Origin: RGIG6353 sp045653035
GTDB lineage: Bacteria; Bacillota; Clostridia; Oscillospirales; SIG627
Direction of reading: 5' to 3'
Assembly (NCBI GenBank): GCA_045653035.1
Contig: JAZOLO010000005.1
Location: 1-19,718, forward strand
DNA: 19,718 nucleotides
Numbering within the stretch: position 1 is the first letter of the stretch; every line of letters begins with the position of its first letter. The notes below the pieces were generated by a model, which saw only the letters and a list, made by a program, of their open reading frames with translations, did not search any database and had not been told where the DNA came from. The translations under genes were made by a program, and so were the position numbers. Shown piece by piece: positions 6,913 through 14,596 of the stretch.

Positions 6913-8242
6913 ATTTCACAGTTCTTCTTATTCTGTTAAGCCGACGGAGCTTTTCCTGTCTCTTGCGTTCAAGCTCACGCTGACGGCGGTAGTAAAGCAC
7001 GATTACAGTAATTGTACCTGTCAAGAAAAGTGATGAAAGAATAAGCCATATTACGCCCTTTACTGTGTTATGGGCAAAAAAGGCACTTATGTGTCCTGAT
7101 ATAAAGAGAAACCAGTCTCTTTTTATGTTATTCTGCGTAACAAGGGGTACTGTACCAACTGCCTTGCCTTGATAGAAAACGGTGAGTGTTCCCCATTCGT
7201 CGCCCTTTACTACAGGAGCGTTGAAATCTGTTCTTGTTATTTCGTAGGAGGTAGTGATATCCTCCTCTGCAGCATCCTCGGGAAGAAGGGCTGTTATTTT
7301 ATTCTTCGTTGTGAGAAGTATATGGTCACTGCCCTTACCGTAATAAATCAGAAGGTCGGCAACGGGCTTATTACGCGGTACAAGGTCACGATATTCATAG
7401 CTTTCGGAGGTATACTCCACAAGCTTCTTTACGTCGTCAAAATAGTAATAGTCCCAGCCCTCCGCTTTTCCGCCAACGAGAATGACTATATTCGTCTGTC
7501 CGTCATTATCGTACACTGTAGCAAGGGTGTACCCTGCTTCTGAGGTAGAGCCTGTGTTCATACCCTGCACGCCTTCAAGGTAATGGCGGAGCCAGTGATT
7601 CGGGTCAAGGAGGAGATTTGCATTTGTAAACTTTCTCTCTCTCGACATATTGGTAGCAGACATGGTATATGTCACAAGAGATGAAAGCCTCATAAATTCA
7701 GTGTTTTTATATGCCCAAGCACAAATTAGAGCGAGGTCCTCTATTGTAGTATACATATAGGGGGAATGGTAGCCTGTGGGGTTATGGAATTTTGTGTTTA
7801 CAGCACCGAGAGATTTAGCTTTTCTGTTCATCATAGATACAAACTCATCAACTGAACCCGAAACAGTTTCTGCAATAACTAGTGCCGCATCGTTTGCGCC
7901 TCCTACCGCTACTGCGGCAATAAGGTCGTAAAATGACACCTTCTCCCCTGCTTCAAGGTCTATATTGTTACCCATGAGAGTTTCAAGTGCAGTTTCTGTT
8001 ACTGTCACATCATCGGGTGATGCACTGTTATAGTATTCAAGTGCAAGAGTTGCGGTCATAATTTTAACAAGGGACGCAGGATAAATTATTGTATTTGAGT
8101 TTTTGGAATAGAGCATTTCACCCGACTCTACGTTATAAACACCTGCAAAATCAGCAGATATCTCTGGGGCAGTATCTTCTGCTATTACAGGCATACAAAG
8201 CATTAAAAGAAGAAGTGCCAAACATGTAACAAGCTTTTTCAA
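6911..8242 (-). CDS. D-alanyl-D-alanine carboxypeptidase family protein (peptidase S11) with atypical motifs
   Basis: It resembles low-molecular-mass penicillin-binding proteins of the DacA/DacF type, which trim the terminal D-Ala from peptidoglycan stem peptides outside the membrane. The 443-aa product has a signal peptide (MKKLVTCLALLLLMLCMPVIA, cleavage near residue 21), then the catalytic SxxK as PASLVKIMTA (S57, K60). The second motif reads GGANDAA (G115-A116-N117) where S/G-x-N is expected. The third reads MNTGSTSEAGY (N229-T230-G231) instead of KTG. A C-terminal domain follows, then a transmembrane helix at about 396-417 and a very basic tail (RRQRELERKRQEKLRR). Classical DacA uses a C-terminal amphipathic anchor, so a true helix with a cytoplasmic basic tail is a variant. 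It is the last gene of the operon, 5 bp after ribF. Activity is uncertain because of the motif changes. Confidence 0.88.
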   Translation of the reverse strand: MKKLVTCLALLLLMLCMPVIAEDTAPEISADFAGVYNVESGEMLYSKNSNTIIYPASLVKIMTATLALEYYNSASPDDVTVTETALETLMGNNIDLEAGEKVSFYDLIAAVAVGGANDAALVIAETVSGSVDEFVSMMNRKAKSLGAVNTKFHNPTGYHSPYMYTTIEDLALICAWAYKNTEFMRLSSLVTYTMSATNMSRERKFTNANLLLDPNHWLRHYLEGVQGMNTGSTSEAGYTLATVYDNDGQTNIVILVGGKAEGWDYYYFDDVKKLVEYTSESYEYRDLVPRNKPVADLLIYYGKGSDHILLTTKNKITALLPEDAAEEDITTSYEITRTDFNAPVVKGDEWGTLTVFYQGKAVGTVPLVTQNNIKRDWFLFISGHISAFFAHNTVKGVIWLILSSLFLTGTITVIVLYYRRQRELERKRQEKLRRLNRIRRTVK

Positions 8243-8247
8243 AATCT

Positions 8248-9156
8248 TTACCTTTCACAAAAATGCTTTTTGCAAAATTCCACGTCAAGAGCAAGTTGAT
8301 TTTTCAAGTGGTCAACAGAGTCGAATTTTACTTCATCGCGTATTTTATCTATAAACTCAATTTTAATTTCTTTTCCGTATAGGTCACCCTCAAAGCCGAT
8401 AATATGGGCTTCAAGTCGTGGCTCGAGTACGTTTTCAACAGTAGGTCTGACACCGATACTTATGGCAACGGGGTAGGTTTTATCAATAAGCGTACATTGC
8501 CCAAAATATACTCCGTATTTCGGTATCTCCCTTTCTTCATCAAGGTCAAGGTTTACTGTGGGAAAGCCCAATACATGACCCAGTGATTTGCCGTGCTTGA
8601 CCTTTCCTTTTACAAAATAAGGTCTTCCAAGCATCTCGTTTGCTTCGGTCATTTTTCCTTCAAGAAGCGCCTCTCGTATAGCACTTGACGAAACTGTTTT
8701 ACCATTGACTTTAACCTCTGGTAATACAAAAAGGTCAACGCCGTGCTTTGAAAGAAGTGTACCAAGAAGATTTACGTCGCCCTCGTTTCCTTTTCCAAAC
8801 CTGTAATTAAAACCACAGGCAACGTATTTTGCATGAAGGTTTTTTACAAGTATCTCCTCGGCAAATTCAAAAGGTGACATGTTTCGTACTGCTTCAAAGT
8901 TTTCAAAGAGAAGTGTGTGTACTCCAAGTCTTTCTATGATTTCGGCTTTTTCGGTGGCGGTATTTATAGTTCTGACAGTTCCTTTTCCTCTTATAACGTT
9001 TAGAGGATGCTCTGAAAAGGTATATACCACCGTTTTATATTCTGTTTTTTTTAGCTCACAAATAAGCTTTGTGTGTCCTACGTGTACCCCGTCGAAATTC
9101 CCCAGTACTACAGCAAGGGGTGCTTCTTCGGGATATGCGTCAAAAAGTATTCGCAT
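8248..9156 (-). CDS. ribF: Bifunctional riboflavin kinase / FAD synthetase
   Basis: RibF phosphorylates riboflavin to FMN and adenylates FMN to FAD in the cytoplasm. The 302-aa length is typical. The N-terminal FAD synthetase half shows VVLGNFDGVHVGHTKLI (17-33) with the nucleotidyl-transferase GxxHxGH-like motif, then GFNYRFGKGNEGD (115-127) and VSSSAIREALLEG (155-167). The C-terminal riboflavin kinase half shows KGKVKHGKSLGHVLGFPTVN (183-202, with the PTxN metal/ATP motif) and GVYFG (215-219). A GGAAGG ribosome binding site precedes the ATG. It lies 12 bp after the aldo/keto reductase and 5 bp before the carboxypeptidase gene, so it is inside a four-gene minus-strand operon. In other genomes ribF is often near truB/rbfA; that context is absent here. 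Confidence 0.96.
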   Translation of the reverse strand: MRILFDAYPEEAPLAVVLGNFDGVHVGHTKLICELKKTEYKTVVYTFSEHPLNVIRGKGTVRTINTATEKAEIIERLGVHTLLFENFEAVRNMSPFEFAEEILVKNLHAKYVACGFNYRFGKGNEGDVNLLGTLLSKHGVDLFVLPEVKVNGKTVSSSAIREALLEGKMTEANEMLGRPYFVKGKVKHGKSLGHVLGFPTVNLDLDEEREIPKYGVYFGQCTLIDKTYPVAISIGVRPTVENVLEPRLEAHIIGFEGDLYGKEIKIEFIDKIRDEVKFDSVDHLKNQLALDVEFCKKHFCER

Positions 9157-9168
9157 TTTAACCTTCCG

Positions 9169-10125
9169 TTAAACGTTATATTTTAAAATTGCTTCAAGCT
9201 CTTCCTTTGTAAGAGTTATATCTCCGCCTGCCATTGAGTCTGCAATCTGCTCCCTACTGCTACCGCCGATTATTGGGAATACATCGGGTGATTCAAAGGA
9301 GGAAAGGGCAGCACAAACAATAGCCGCAACGCTAACCTCGTATTTTAAAGAGAGATTTTTTATAATTTCAAGTCTTTTAACGTTTTCTTCGCAGTAATAG
9401 CGGTGACGGGATTTCTCACTTAAAGCGTCAATCCCTTTTTCAGCCATCTTTGAGAAAAAGCCTTTCGCCTGTGATGCGTAAGCGGCAACAGGAAGTCCGA
9501 GCTTTTTATATTCATCAAAGGACTCCTTATCCATAGTTATAAGGCTTCTCTCGTCTCCCCCGTCAACAAGCACAGCTGGGCTAAAGCGTATCTGACTTGC
9601 AGAAAAGCCCATTTTATCATTGTTTTTTGCGTAAGAGTTTGCTTCGCAAATGCGATTTGTTGTCCAGTTGGACGCACCAAAGCTTTTTATTTTACCCTCT
9701 TTCACAAAAGCGTTCATATAGTCAATAATTTCTTCAACAGGACGCTTTTCGTCGTCGCGGTGAAGCCAGTACATCTCTATTGTATCAGTTTCAAGAGCAT
9801 TAAGACTCAGCTCTAAATCGTATCTCACTTCAGCTTCCGAAAGGCGCATTACTTTTGAGGTCTGACTTTCGGGAAAGCCTCCTTTAGTGGATACAAGTAT
9901 ATTATCGGGCTTTCTTGATTTCAGCCATTTTGCCACAACCTTTTCGGATTTACCTCCTGCATAAAGTCGGGCGGTGTCTATATGGTTTCCCCCATACTGT
10001 ACAAAGGTGTCCATAATATCAAACGCCTGTTGTTCAGATATACCGTCTCCGAAATAAGCGGTACCAAGAAGTATTTTAGAACTCTTTTTAATAAAGCTTT
10101 CTGAATATTTCATATAATTTCTCAA
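9169..10125 (-). CDS. Aldo/keto reductase
   Basis: This is an NAD(P)H-dependent oxidoreductase with the (beta/alpha)8 AKR fold, 318 aa. The catalytic tetrad is visible: D50 and Y55 in HIDTARLYAGG, K81 in VSTKGG and H122 in MYWLHRDD. The NADP-binding end contains FPIIGGSSREQIADSM near the C-terminus, as in the YajO/Gpr-like group. The start at MRNYMKYSES is chosen because it is the first ATG; MKYSES, four codons later, is also possible. It is 25 bp downstream of the AEC transporter and 12 bp upstream of ribF, so it is likely cotranscribed with both. The substrate cannot be inferred. Confidence 0.93.
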   Translation of the reverse strand: MRNYMKYSESFIKKSSKILLGTAYFGDGISEQQAFDIMDTFVQYGGNHIDTARLYAGGKSEKVVAKWLKSRKPDNILVSTKGGFPESQTSKVMRLSEAEVRYDLELSLNALETDTIEMYWLHRDDEKRPVEEIIDYMNAFVKEGKIKSFGASNWTTNRICEANSYAKNNDKMGFSASQIRFSPAVLVDGGDERSLITMDKESFDEYKKLGLPVAAYASQAKGFFSKMAEKGIDALSEKSRHRYYCEENVKRLEIIKNLSLKYEVSVAAIVCAALSSFESPDVFPIIGGSSREQIADSMAGGDITLTKEELEAILKYNV

Positions 10126-10150
10126 TTCACCTTTTTAAATCTAAAATTTA

Positions 10151-11083
10151 TTATAACCACGTTTCGATAAAACGGCACACGAGCGGAAGTGTGAACAGAC
10201 TTGCAAGCGTTGTGACAAACATTCCGATAGCTGCATAGTCAGCATCGCATTTATGCTCGTTTGCAAGAATCGATAGTACCGTCTGTGCAGGCATTGCCGC
10301 CTCAAGCACAACAACTCCTACTATCATCTCGTTTATATTAAACTGCTTGAATATAAATAGAAACAAAATAGGAAGTGCTATAAGCTTAATTGGAGTAATA
10401 ATAAAAATCCACCACTTTGTAAATATGCTTCTGAGCTCTACCCCCGAAAGTGCCATGCCTATAAATATCATGGAAAGAGGTACTGTCAGGTCACCAATAG
10501 CTTCAACTGCGGGTGCTATTACAGGTGGGAGCTTTATTCCGTTAAAGAACATAAAAAGTGCTACCGCAAAGGATATGGTGTTGGGGTTAAAAAGTTTGAG
10601 TAAAAAAGCTTTTTTACTGCCACTGTTTTTAGACATTATTAAAACGCCGACAGTCCAAAGGAACAAATCGTTTACAAGCCAATATATCATGGCATAGAAA
10701 AATCCCATTTCGCCGTACATGGCAACTATAACTGGGTAGCCTATAAATATTACGTTTCCTAGCGATGAAAGAAGCTTATGCACTGCCCTTGATGGTGAGG
10801 GCACACGAAGAAACTTTGCGGTGAATATGCCTGTTATAAACATTACAAAAATACAGAAAAGGGTCATGAGAAAAACAGTAAAAAGCTCACTTGCAAGCTC
10901 AGGGACGAAGGTCTTTTCTGAAATTGATGAAATGATAAGACAGGGTAATACCAATTTTACTATAAGCTTTGATATCGAGTCCTTTATTTTTATATTGATG
11001 TATCCCGTGGCAGAAACAATAAATCCCAAAAGGATAATAATTCCGAGCATCGCCACTTGACTTACAACTGCTGTAAAATTCAT
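10151..11083 (-). CDS. AEC-family transporter (auxin efflux carrier / malate permease-like)
   Basis: The 310-aa integral membrane protein matches the Mem_trans (PF03547) family, which exports organic acids and similar anions in bacteria. About ten hydrophobic segments can be counted in two halves. The N-terminal half has VAMLGIIILLGFIVSATGYI and SKLIVKLVLPCLIISSISE. The C-terminal half has VVLEAAMPAQTVLSILANEH, a segment characteristic of the family, and ends in GMFVTTLASLFTLPLVCRFI. An AAGGAG ribosome binding site precedes the ATG. It is the first gene of the minus-strand operon that continues into aldo/keto reductase, ribF and the carboxypeptidase, driven by the promoter at 11119-11147. The auxin name is historical; the substrate is unknown. 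Confidence 0.92.
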   Translation of the reverse strand: MNFTAVVSQVAMLGIIILLGFIVSATGYINIKIKDSISKLIVKLVLPCLIISSISEKTFVPELASELFTVFLMTLFCIFVMFITGIFTAKFLRVPSPSRAVHKLLSSLGNVIFIGYPVIVAMYGEMGFFYAMIYWLVNDLFLWTVGVLIMSKNSGSKKAFLLKLFNPNTISFAVALFMFFNGIKLPPVIAPAVEAIGDLTVPLSMIFIGMALSGVELRSIFTKWWIFIITPIKLIALPILFLFIFKQFNINEMIVGVVVLEAAMPAQTVLSILANEHKCDADYAAIGMFVTTLASLFTLPLVCRFIETWL

Positions 11084-11118
11084 TTATTACTCCTTTTACT
11101 CTATCATACGACCTTTTA

Positions 11119-11147
11119 ATTATAACACACAACAAAAAAGCAGTCAA
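11119..11147 (-). promoter_or_regulatory. Promoter of the AEC-AKR-ribF-carboxypeptidase operon
   Basis: On the minus strand TTGACT (11147-11142) and TATAAT (11124-11119) are separated by 17 bp, 35 nt before the AEC start codon. No other good promoter is visible in the short gaps further down the operon. Confidence 0.88.
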
Positions 11148-11249
11148 CCTGAAAAAGAAAATTTCATCCTAATAAAAAGAGAGACTTGAGTGAGCTTCAA
11201 GTCCCTTGAAAACAGTATTTACATTTTATAAAAATCATTATACTGTTCG

Positions 11250-11278
11250 TTGACTTTTCTTTCCAAAAAGTATATAAT
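11250..11278 (+). promoter_or_regulatory. Promoter of the creatininase-family gene and ligA
   Basis: TTGACT (11250-11255) and TATAAT (11273-11278) are 17 bp apart, 19 nt before the ATG at 11298. It is back-to-back with the minus-strand promoter at 11119. A small imperfect hairpin (11183-11203, GACTTGA/TCAAGTC) lies between them without a T-run. Confidence 0.9.
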
Positions 11279-11297
11279 ATTTTTTGAGGTGAAAAAT

Positions 11298-12158
11298 ATG
11301 TTATGGGAAAATATGCGTGAGGAGGAATTTTCTCCTGCCATAAAAGAGTCTTCGGGACTTTGTATCTTACCTGTGGGCTGTCTTGAAAAGCATGGACAAC
11401 ATTTGCCTGTTGGTACTGACATTATACACATAACCGAAATTGCAAAAAGGGCAAGTGAAAAAGAGTTTGCGGTGGTTTTCCCTACAATGTATTTCGGAGA
11501 AAAAACAGGAGCAGGCGAATTTCTCGGAACTGTTATTTTTTCTCCCGAATTAAGACTTAGAATTCTTCGCGAGACCTGTGACGAGATATACAGAAACGGT
11601 TTTTCAAAGATACTAATTTATGACGGTCATGGCGGAAATCAAGCTATGATTTCCTATTTTATAAGAGGGCTTCTTTATGATAAAGTGCCTTACTCGGTTT
11701 TCGATTATTCACTCGGTGCAGATTTTGCAACACCTAAAAAGATACTGAACGAAGGCTTTCCGTATCTTACCTCAGATGACAGAAAAATCCTCACTTCTTA
11801 CAATGAAGAAAAGAAAAAGTTCGGTCATGCCGATTTTATAGAAACGGGCTGGGTGTACGGGGTGCGTCCCGAAGCGGTAAGACTTGATAAGGTATACGAT
11901 GAGTCTTGCGAGTCCACCCACCGCTTTGATGAATTTAACTTAAGAAGAATAAACACGCCTTTTGCGTGGATGGCAAATTTCCCTAACTCATACGAGGGAG
12001 ATATGCACGACGGAATGAACGAAAGAATTGCACGTGCGATGGTTGACTATTCCGTAAAAAAGCTCTCAGAAGTAATAGCCTTTCTTAAAAGTGAAAAGGT
12101 ATCCGATGAATACAGAAAAGAATGGCTTGAAAAGCAAAAGCCGCACGAAATTAAGTAA
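11298..12158 (+). CDS. Creatininase-family amidohydrolase
   Basis: This is a metal-dependent amidohydrolase of the creatininase/MftE-FAPy-deformylase family (PF02633), 286 aa from the ATG at 11298. That start is chosen because GAGGTG (11286-11291) lies 6 nt upstream and an earlier TTG start would fall inside the promoter. Family motifs seen: LPVGCLEKHGQHLPVGTDII, with E, H and D metal ligands, then ILIYDGHGGNQAM, carrying the second histidine and the GHGGN signature. A conserved Glu lies further on around FIETGWVYGVRPEAV. Family members cleave cyclic amides or formamides (creatinine, formamidopyrimidines, mycofactocin peptide), and the substrate here is not determined. It lies 12 bp before ligA, so the two are probably cotranscribed. 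A DNA-lesion or nucleotide-derived substrate is a speculation from that context only. Confidence 0.9.
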   Translation: MLWENMREEEFSPAIKESSGLCILPVGCLEKHGQHLPVGTDIIHITEIAKRASEKEFAVVFPTMYFGEKTGAGEFLGTVIFSPELRLRILRETCDEIYRNGFSKILIYDGHGGNQAMISYFIRGLLYDKVPYSVFDYSLGADFATPKKILNEGFPYLTSDDRKILTSYNEEKKKFGHADFIETGWVYGVRPEAVRLDKVYDESCESTHRFDEFNLRRINTPFAWMANFPNSYEGDMHDGMNERIARAMVDYSVKKLSEVIAFLKSEKVSDEYRKEWLEKQKPHEIK

Positions 12159-12170
12159 AAAGGTGAAAAA

Positions 12171-14150
12171 ATGATAGAGAAAAGAATAAATGAGCTGAGA
12201 GGGCTTCTTGAATATCACAGTAAAAAGTATTACGTTGAGGACGCGCCCGAAATTCCCGACTACGAATACGACGCTCTTTACCGTGAACTACAGGACCTTG
12301 AAAAAGCTCACCCAGAGTTTGACAGTCCTACCTCCCCTACCAAAAGAGTTGGGGGTGCAGTGCTTGACAAATTTGAAAAGGTAACCCACGCAGTTGCTAT
12401 GCAGAGCCTTCAGGACGTGTTCAGCCGTGAAGAGCTTGAAGCGTCGGTTGAAAAAATGCGAGTTTCAAAGGATACTCTTTTTGCGGTGGAATATAAAATC
12501 GACGGTCTTTCGGTAAGCCTTGAATACCGAGACGGTGAATTCCAAAGAGGCTCAACGAGAGGTGACGGAGTTGTAGGTGAAGATATTACAGAAAACCTCA
12601 AAACCGTAGGGGCAATCCCACTTCATCTGAACGAAAAGCTCCCCTTTATCGAGGTAAGAGGAGAGGTATATATGCCGAAAGCTGTTTTTCATGAGCTTAA
12701 CCGAGCTCGTGAAGAGAAAGGTGAACAGCTTCTCGCTAACCCACGAAATGCTGCGGCAGGGTCACTGAGACAGCTCGACTCAAAAGTCACCGCTTCGAGA
12801 AAGCTTAGCATTTTCATTTTTAACATACAGCAAATAGAGGGCGGAAAAGAGCTTCACTCGCACAGAGAGTCACTTGAATATCTCAAAGCTCTCGGTTTTA
12901 AGGTTTCACCCGACGTGAGAGTCTTCAAAACTGCAAATGAAATTTTCAATGACATTGAAAGACGAGGAGAGATGAGAGAAGAGCTTTCCTTCGACATTGA
13001 CGGTGCAGTAGTAAAGGTAGACGATTTCGGTGAGCGTGAGGTGCTGGGTGAGCTTACAAATGTGCCCAAGTGGGCGGTGGCTTACAAGTATCCTCCCGAG
13101 GAAAAGCCTACCGTTCTCCGTTCCATTACCGTTCAGGTGGGCAGAACGGGTGTTCTTACCCCTAACGCTAATTTCGACACCGTAAGGCTTGCAGGCACAA
13201 ACGTATCGCGTGCGACCCTCCACAACAAGGATTTTATAGCAGAAAGAGATATAAGAGAGGGCGACACTATAATTGTCAGAAAAGCGGGTGAAATTATACC
13301 CGAGGTTCTTTACGTTGACACGTCAAAGAGACCTGAGAACTCACTCCCCTATTCCTTTCCTAAACACTGTCCATCTTGCGGAGAAAAGGTTTTTGTATCG
13401 GAGGAGGAAAGTGCAATACGCTGTACAAATTCAGCCTGCCCTGCACAGCTTCACCGAAGTATAACTCATTTTGCGTCCCGTGATGCTATGAATATTGACG
13501 GACTTGGTCCTGCAATTATAGATTTGTTTATAAATAATAAAATCATCTCATCTGTTTCAGACCTATATTATATAAAGAAAGAGGATATTGAAGTACTTGA
13601 GGGACTTGGTGAAAAATCGGCTCTTAACATTCTCACGGCTATAGAAAATTCCAAGAATCTGTGTCTCTCAAAGCTGCTTTTTGCACTTGGTATAAACCAT
13701 ATAGGTGAAAAGTCGGCATACAGCCTCGCAAAGAGATTTAAGACCATTGAGTCGGTAGAAGCCGCCACCTTTGAGGAGCTTTGCTCTGTGGAGGATTTCG
13801 GTGAAATACTTGCAAAAAGTGTCACCGACTTCTTCACGCATGAATCAAGTAAAAAAATAATAAATGCACTTAAGACGGCGGAAGTTAATACCAAGTTTAT
13901 TTCCACCGAAAAGTCGTCTGTGCTTGACGGTATGACGGTAGTTGTTACAGGCACTCTTAACACTATGTCGAGAGCCGAGGCTGAAAAAGCTATCGTTGAC
14001 AACGGCGGAAAAGCGGCAGGCTCTGTATCCAAAAAAACCTCGTTCGTGCTGGCAGGAAGTGATGCCGGTTCAAAGCTTACAAAGGCAAAAGTACTGGGAA
14101 TAAAGGTAATAAACGAGGAAGAATTTCTGTCGATGATAAACACAATTTAA
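12171..14150 (+). CDS. ligA: NAD-dependent DNA ligase LigA
   Basis: LigA seals nicks in duplex DNA during replication and repair using NAD+. The 659-aa product is full length for the family. Domain Ia (about 1-60) has YYVEDAPEIPDYEYDALYREL, the NMN-binding motif. The adenylation domain has the nucleophile K109 in EYKIDG, then GSTRGDGVVGEDITENL (127-143) and SFDIDGAVVKV (273-283). The OB fold is around 310-395. A four-cysteine zinc finger uses C400, C403, C418 and C423. Helix-hairpin-helix repeats run from about 430 to 580 (NIDGLGPAII, EGLGEKSALNI, LGINHIGEKSA). The BRCT domain is about 585-659 (DGMTVVVTGTLNTMSRAEAE). An AAGGTG ribosome binding site precedes the ATG. The stop codon lies inside a 20-bp palindrome. 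Confidence 0.97.
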   Translation: MIEKRINELRGLLEYHSKKYYVEDAPEIPDYEYDALYRELQDLEKAHPEFDSPTSPTKRVGGAVLDKFEKVTHAVAMQSLQDVFSREELEASVEKMRVSKDTLFAVEYKIDGLSVSLEYRDGEFQRGSTRGDGVVGEDITENLKTVGAIPLHLNEKLPFIEVRGEVYMPKAVFHELNRAREEKGEQLLANPRNAAAGSLRQLDSKVTASRKLSIFIFNIQQIEGGKELHSHRESLEYLKALGFKVSPDVRVFKTANEIFNDIERRGEMREELSFDIDGAVVKVDDFGEREVLGELTNVPKWAVAYKYPPEEKPTVLRSITVQVGRTGVLTPNANFDTVRLAGTNVSRATLHNKDFIAERDIREGDTIIVRKAGEIIPEVLYVDTSKRPENSLPYSFPKHCPSCGEKVFVSEEESAIRCTNSACPAQLHRSITHFASRDAMNIDGLGPAIIDLFINNKIISSVSDLYYIKKEDIEVLEGLGEKSALNILTAIENSKNLCLSKLLFALGINHIGEKSAYSLAKRFKTIESVEAATFEELCSVEDFGEILAKSVTDFFTHESSKKIINALKTAEVNTKFISTEKSSVLDGMTVVVTGTLNTMSRAEAEKAIVDNGGKAAGSVSKKTSFVLAGSDAGSKLTKAKVLGIKVINEEEFLSMINTI

Positions 14151-14160
14151 TTAAATTGTG
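14141..14160. repeat. 20-bp perfect palindrome over the ligA stop
   Basis: CACAATTTAA followed by TTAAATTGTG is perfectly self-complementary with no loop. It spans the last ligA codons and the stop. There is no T-run, so it is a poor terminator. Chance in AT-rich DNA or a weak 3' hairpin are both possible. Confidence 0.6.
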
Positions 14161-14188
14161 AATTTAATGTGAACAATATTCAAAACAC

Positions 14189-14216
14189 TTGATTTTTATT
14201 CCAATTTGTGTAAAAT
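14189..14216 (+). promoter_or_regulatory. groES-groEL promoter
   Basis: TTGATT (14189-14194) and TAAAAT (14211-14216) are 16 bp apart. Transcription would begin near 14223, placing the CIRCE element at the transcription start and in the leader, as is usual for HrcA-controlled operons. Confidence 0.82.
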
Positions 14217-14224
14217 ATTACTTG

Positions 14225-14251
14225 TTAGCACTCATAGTCTTTGAGTGCTAA
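14225..14251. promoter_or_regulatory. CIRCE operator (HrcA binding site)
   Basis: TTAGCACTC (14225-14233), a 9-nt spacer and GAGTGCTAA (14243-14251) give an exact match to the CIRCE consensus. HrcA bound here represses the chaperonin operon until heat shock. hrcA itself is not in the window. Confidence 0.98.
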
Positions 14252-14295
14252 ACCAATAAAAGTTAATCAAAAGATATAATACAGGAGGAACTATT

Positions 14296-14580
14296 ATGAA
14301 ACTTAAGCCTTTAGCTGACAGAGTTGTTCTCAAGATGGTTGAAACCGAAGAGACAACAAAAAGCGGCATTATACTCACATCTGCTGCAAAGGAGAAGCCA
14401 TCTGTTGCAGAAGTCGTAGAAGTAGGACCGGGCGGAATCGTTGACGGAAACGAAGTCAAGATGACCGTTAAGATCGGAGACAGAGTAATCACAAGCAAGT
14501 ATTCAGGCACAGAAATAAAGCTTGACGGTGCTGAATACATTATCGTAAGACAGGGCGACATTCTCGCCGTTGTTGAATAA
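14296..14580 (+). CDS. groES: Co-chaperonin GroES (Hsp10)
   Basis: GroES forms the heptameric lid of the GroEL folding chamber. The 94-aa protein begins KLKPLADRVVLKM and has the mobile loop around ETEETTKSGIILTSAAKEKP (17-36), the GPG segment (VEVGPGG) and the terminal strand YIIVRQGDILAVVE, all standard. An AGGAGG ribosome binding site at 14282-14287 precedes the ATG. It is the first gene of the CIRCE-controlled operon, with groEL 16 nt downstream. Confidence 0.98.
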   Translation: MKLKPLADRVVLKMVETEETTKSGIILTSAAKEKPSVAEVVEVGPGGIVDGNEVKMTVKIGDRVITSKYSGTEIKLDGAEYIIVRQGDILAVVE

Positions 14581-14596
14581 TTGGAGGTAATTTAAG

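Noticed and set aside
11183..11203. Hairpin GACTTGA/TCAAGTC between the divergent promoters
   Set aside because: The stem is only 7 bp with no T-run, and no gene ends nearby that would need a terminator.
11250..11297. Upstream TTG start extending the creatininase-family protein by 16 residues
   Set aside because: It would begin inside the -35/-10 promoter. The ATG at 11298 has a well-spaced GAGGTG and gives the family-like N-terminus.
13273..13464. Plus-strand shadow frames within ligA, groEL and lysS
   Set aside because: They lie inside well-supported genes in other frames and show no independent start signals.
14141..14160. Palindrome over the ligA stop as a regulator site
   Set aside because: It is AT-rich, inside coding sequence and without a T-run. 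Chance or a weak 3' hairpin is enough, so it is listed only as a repeat.
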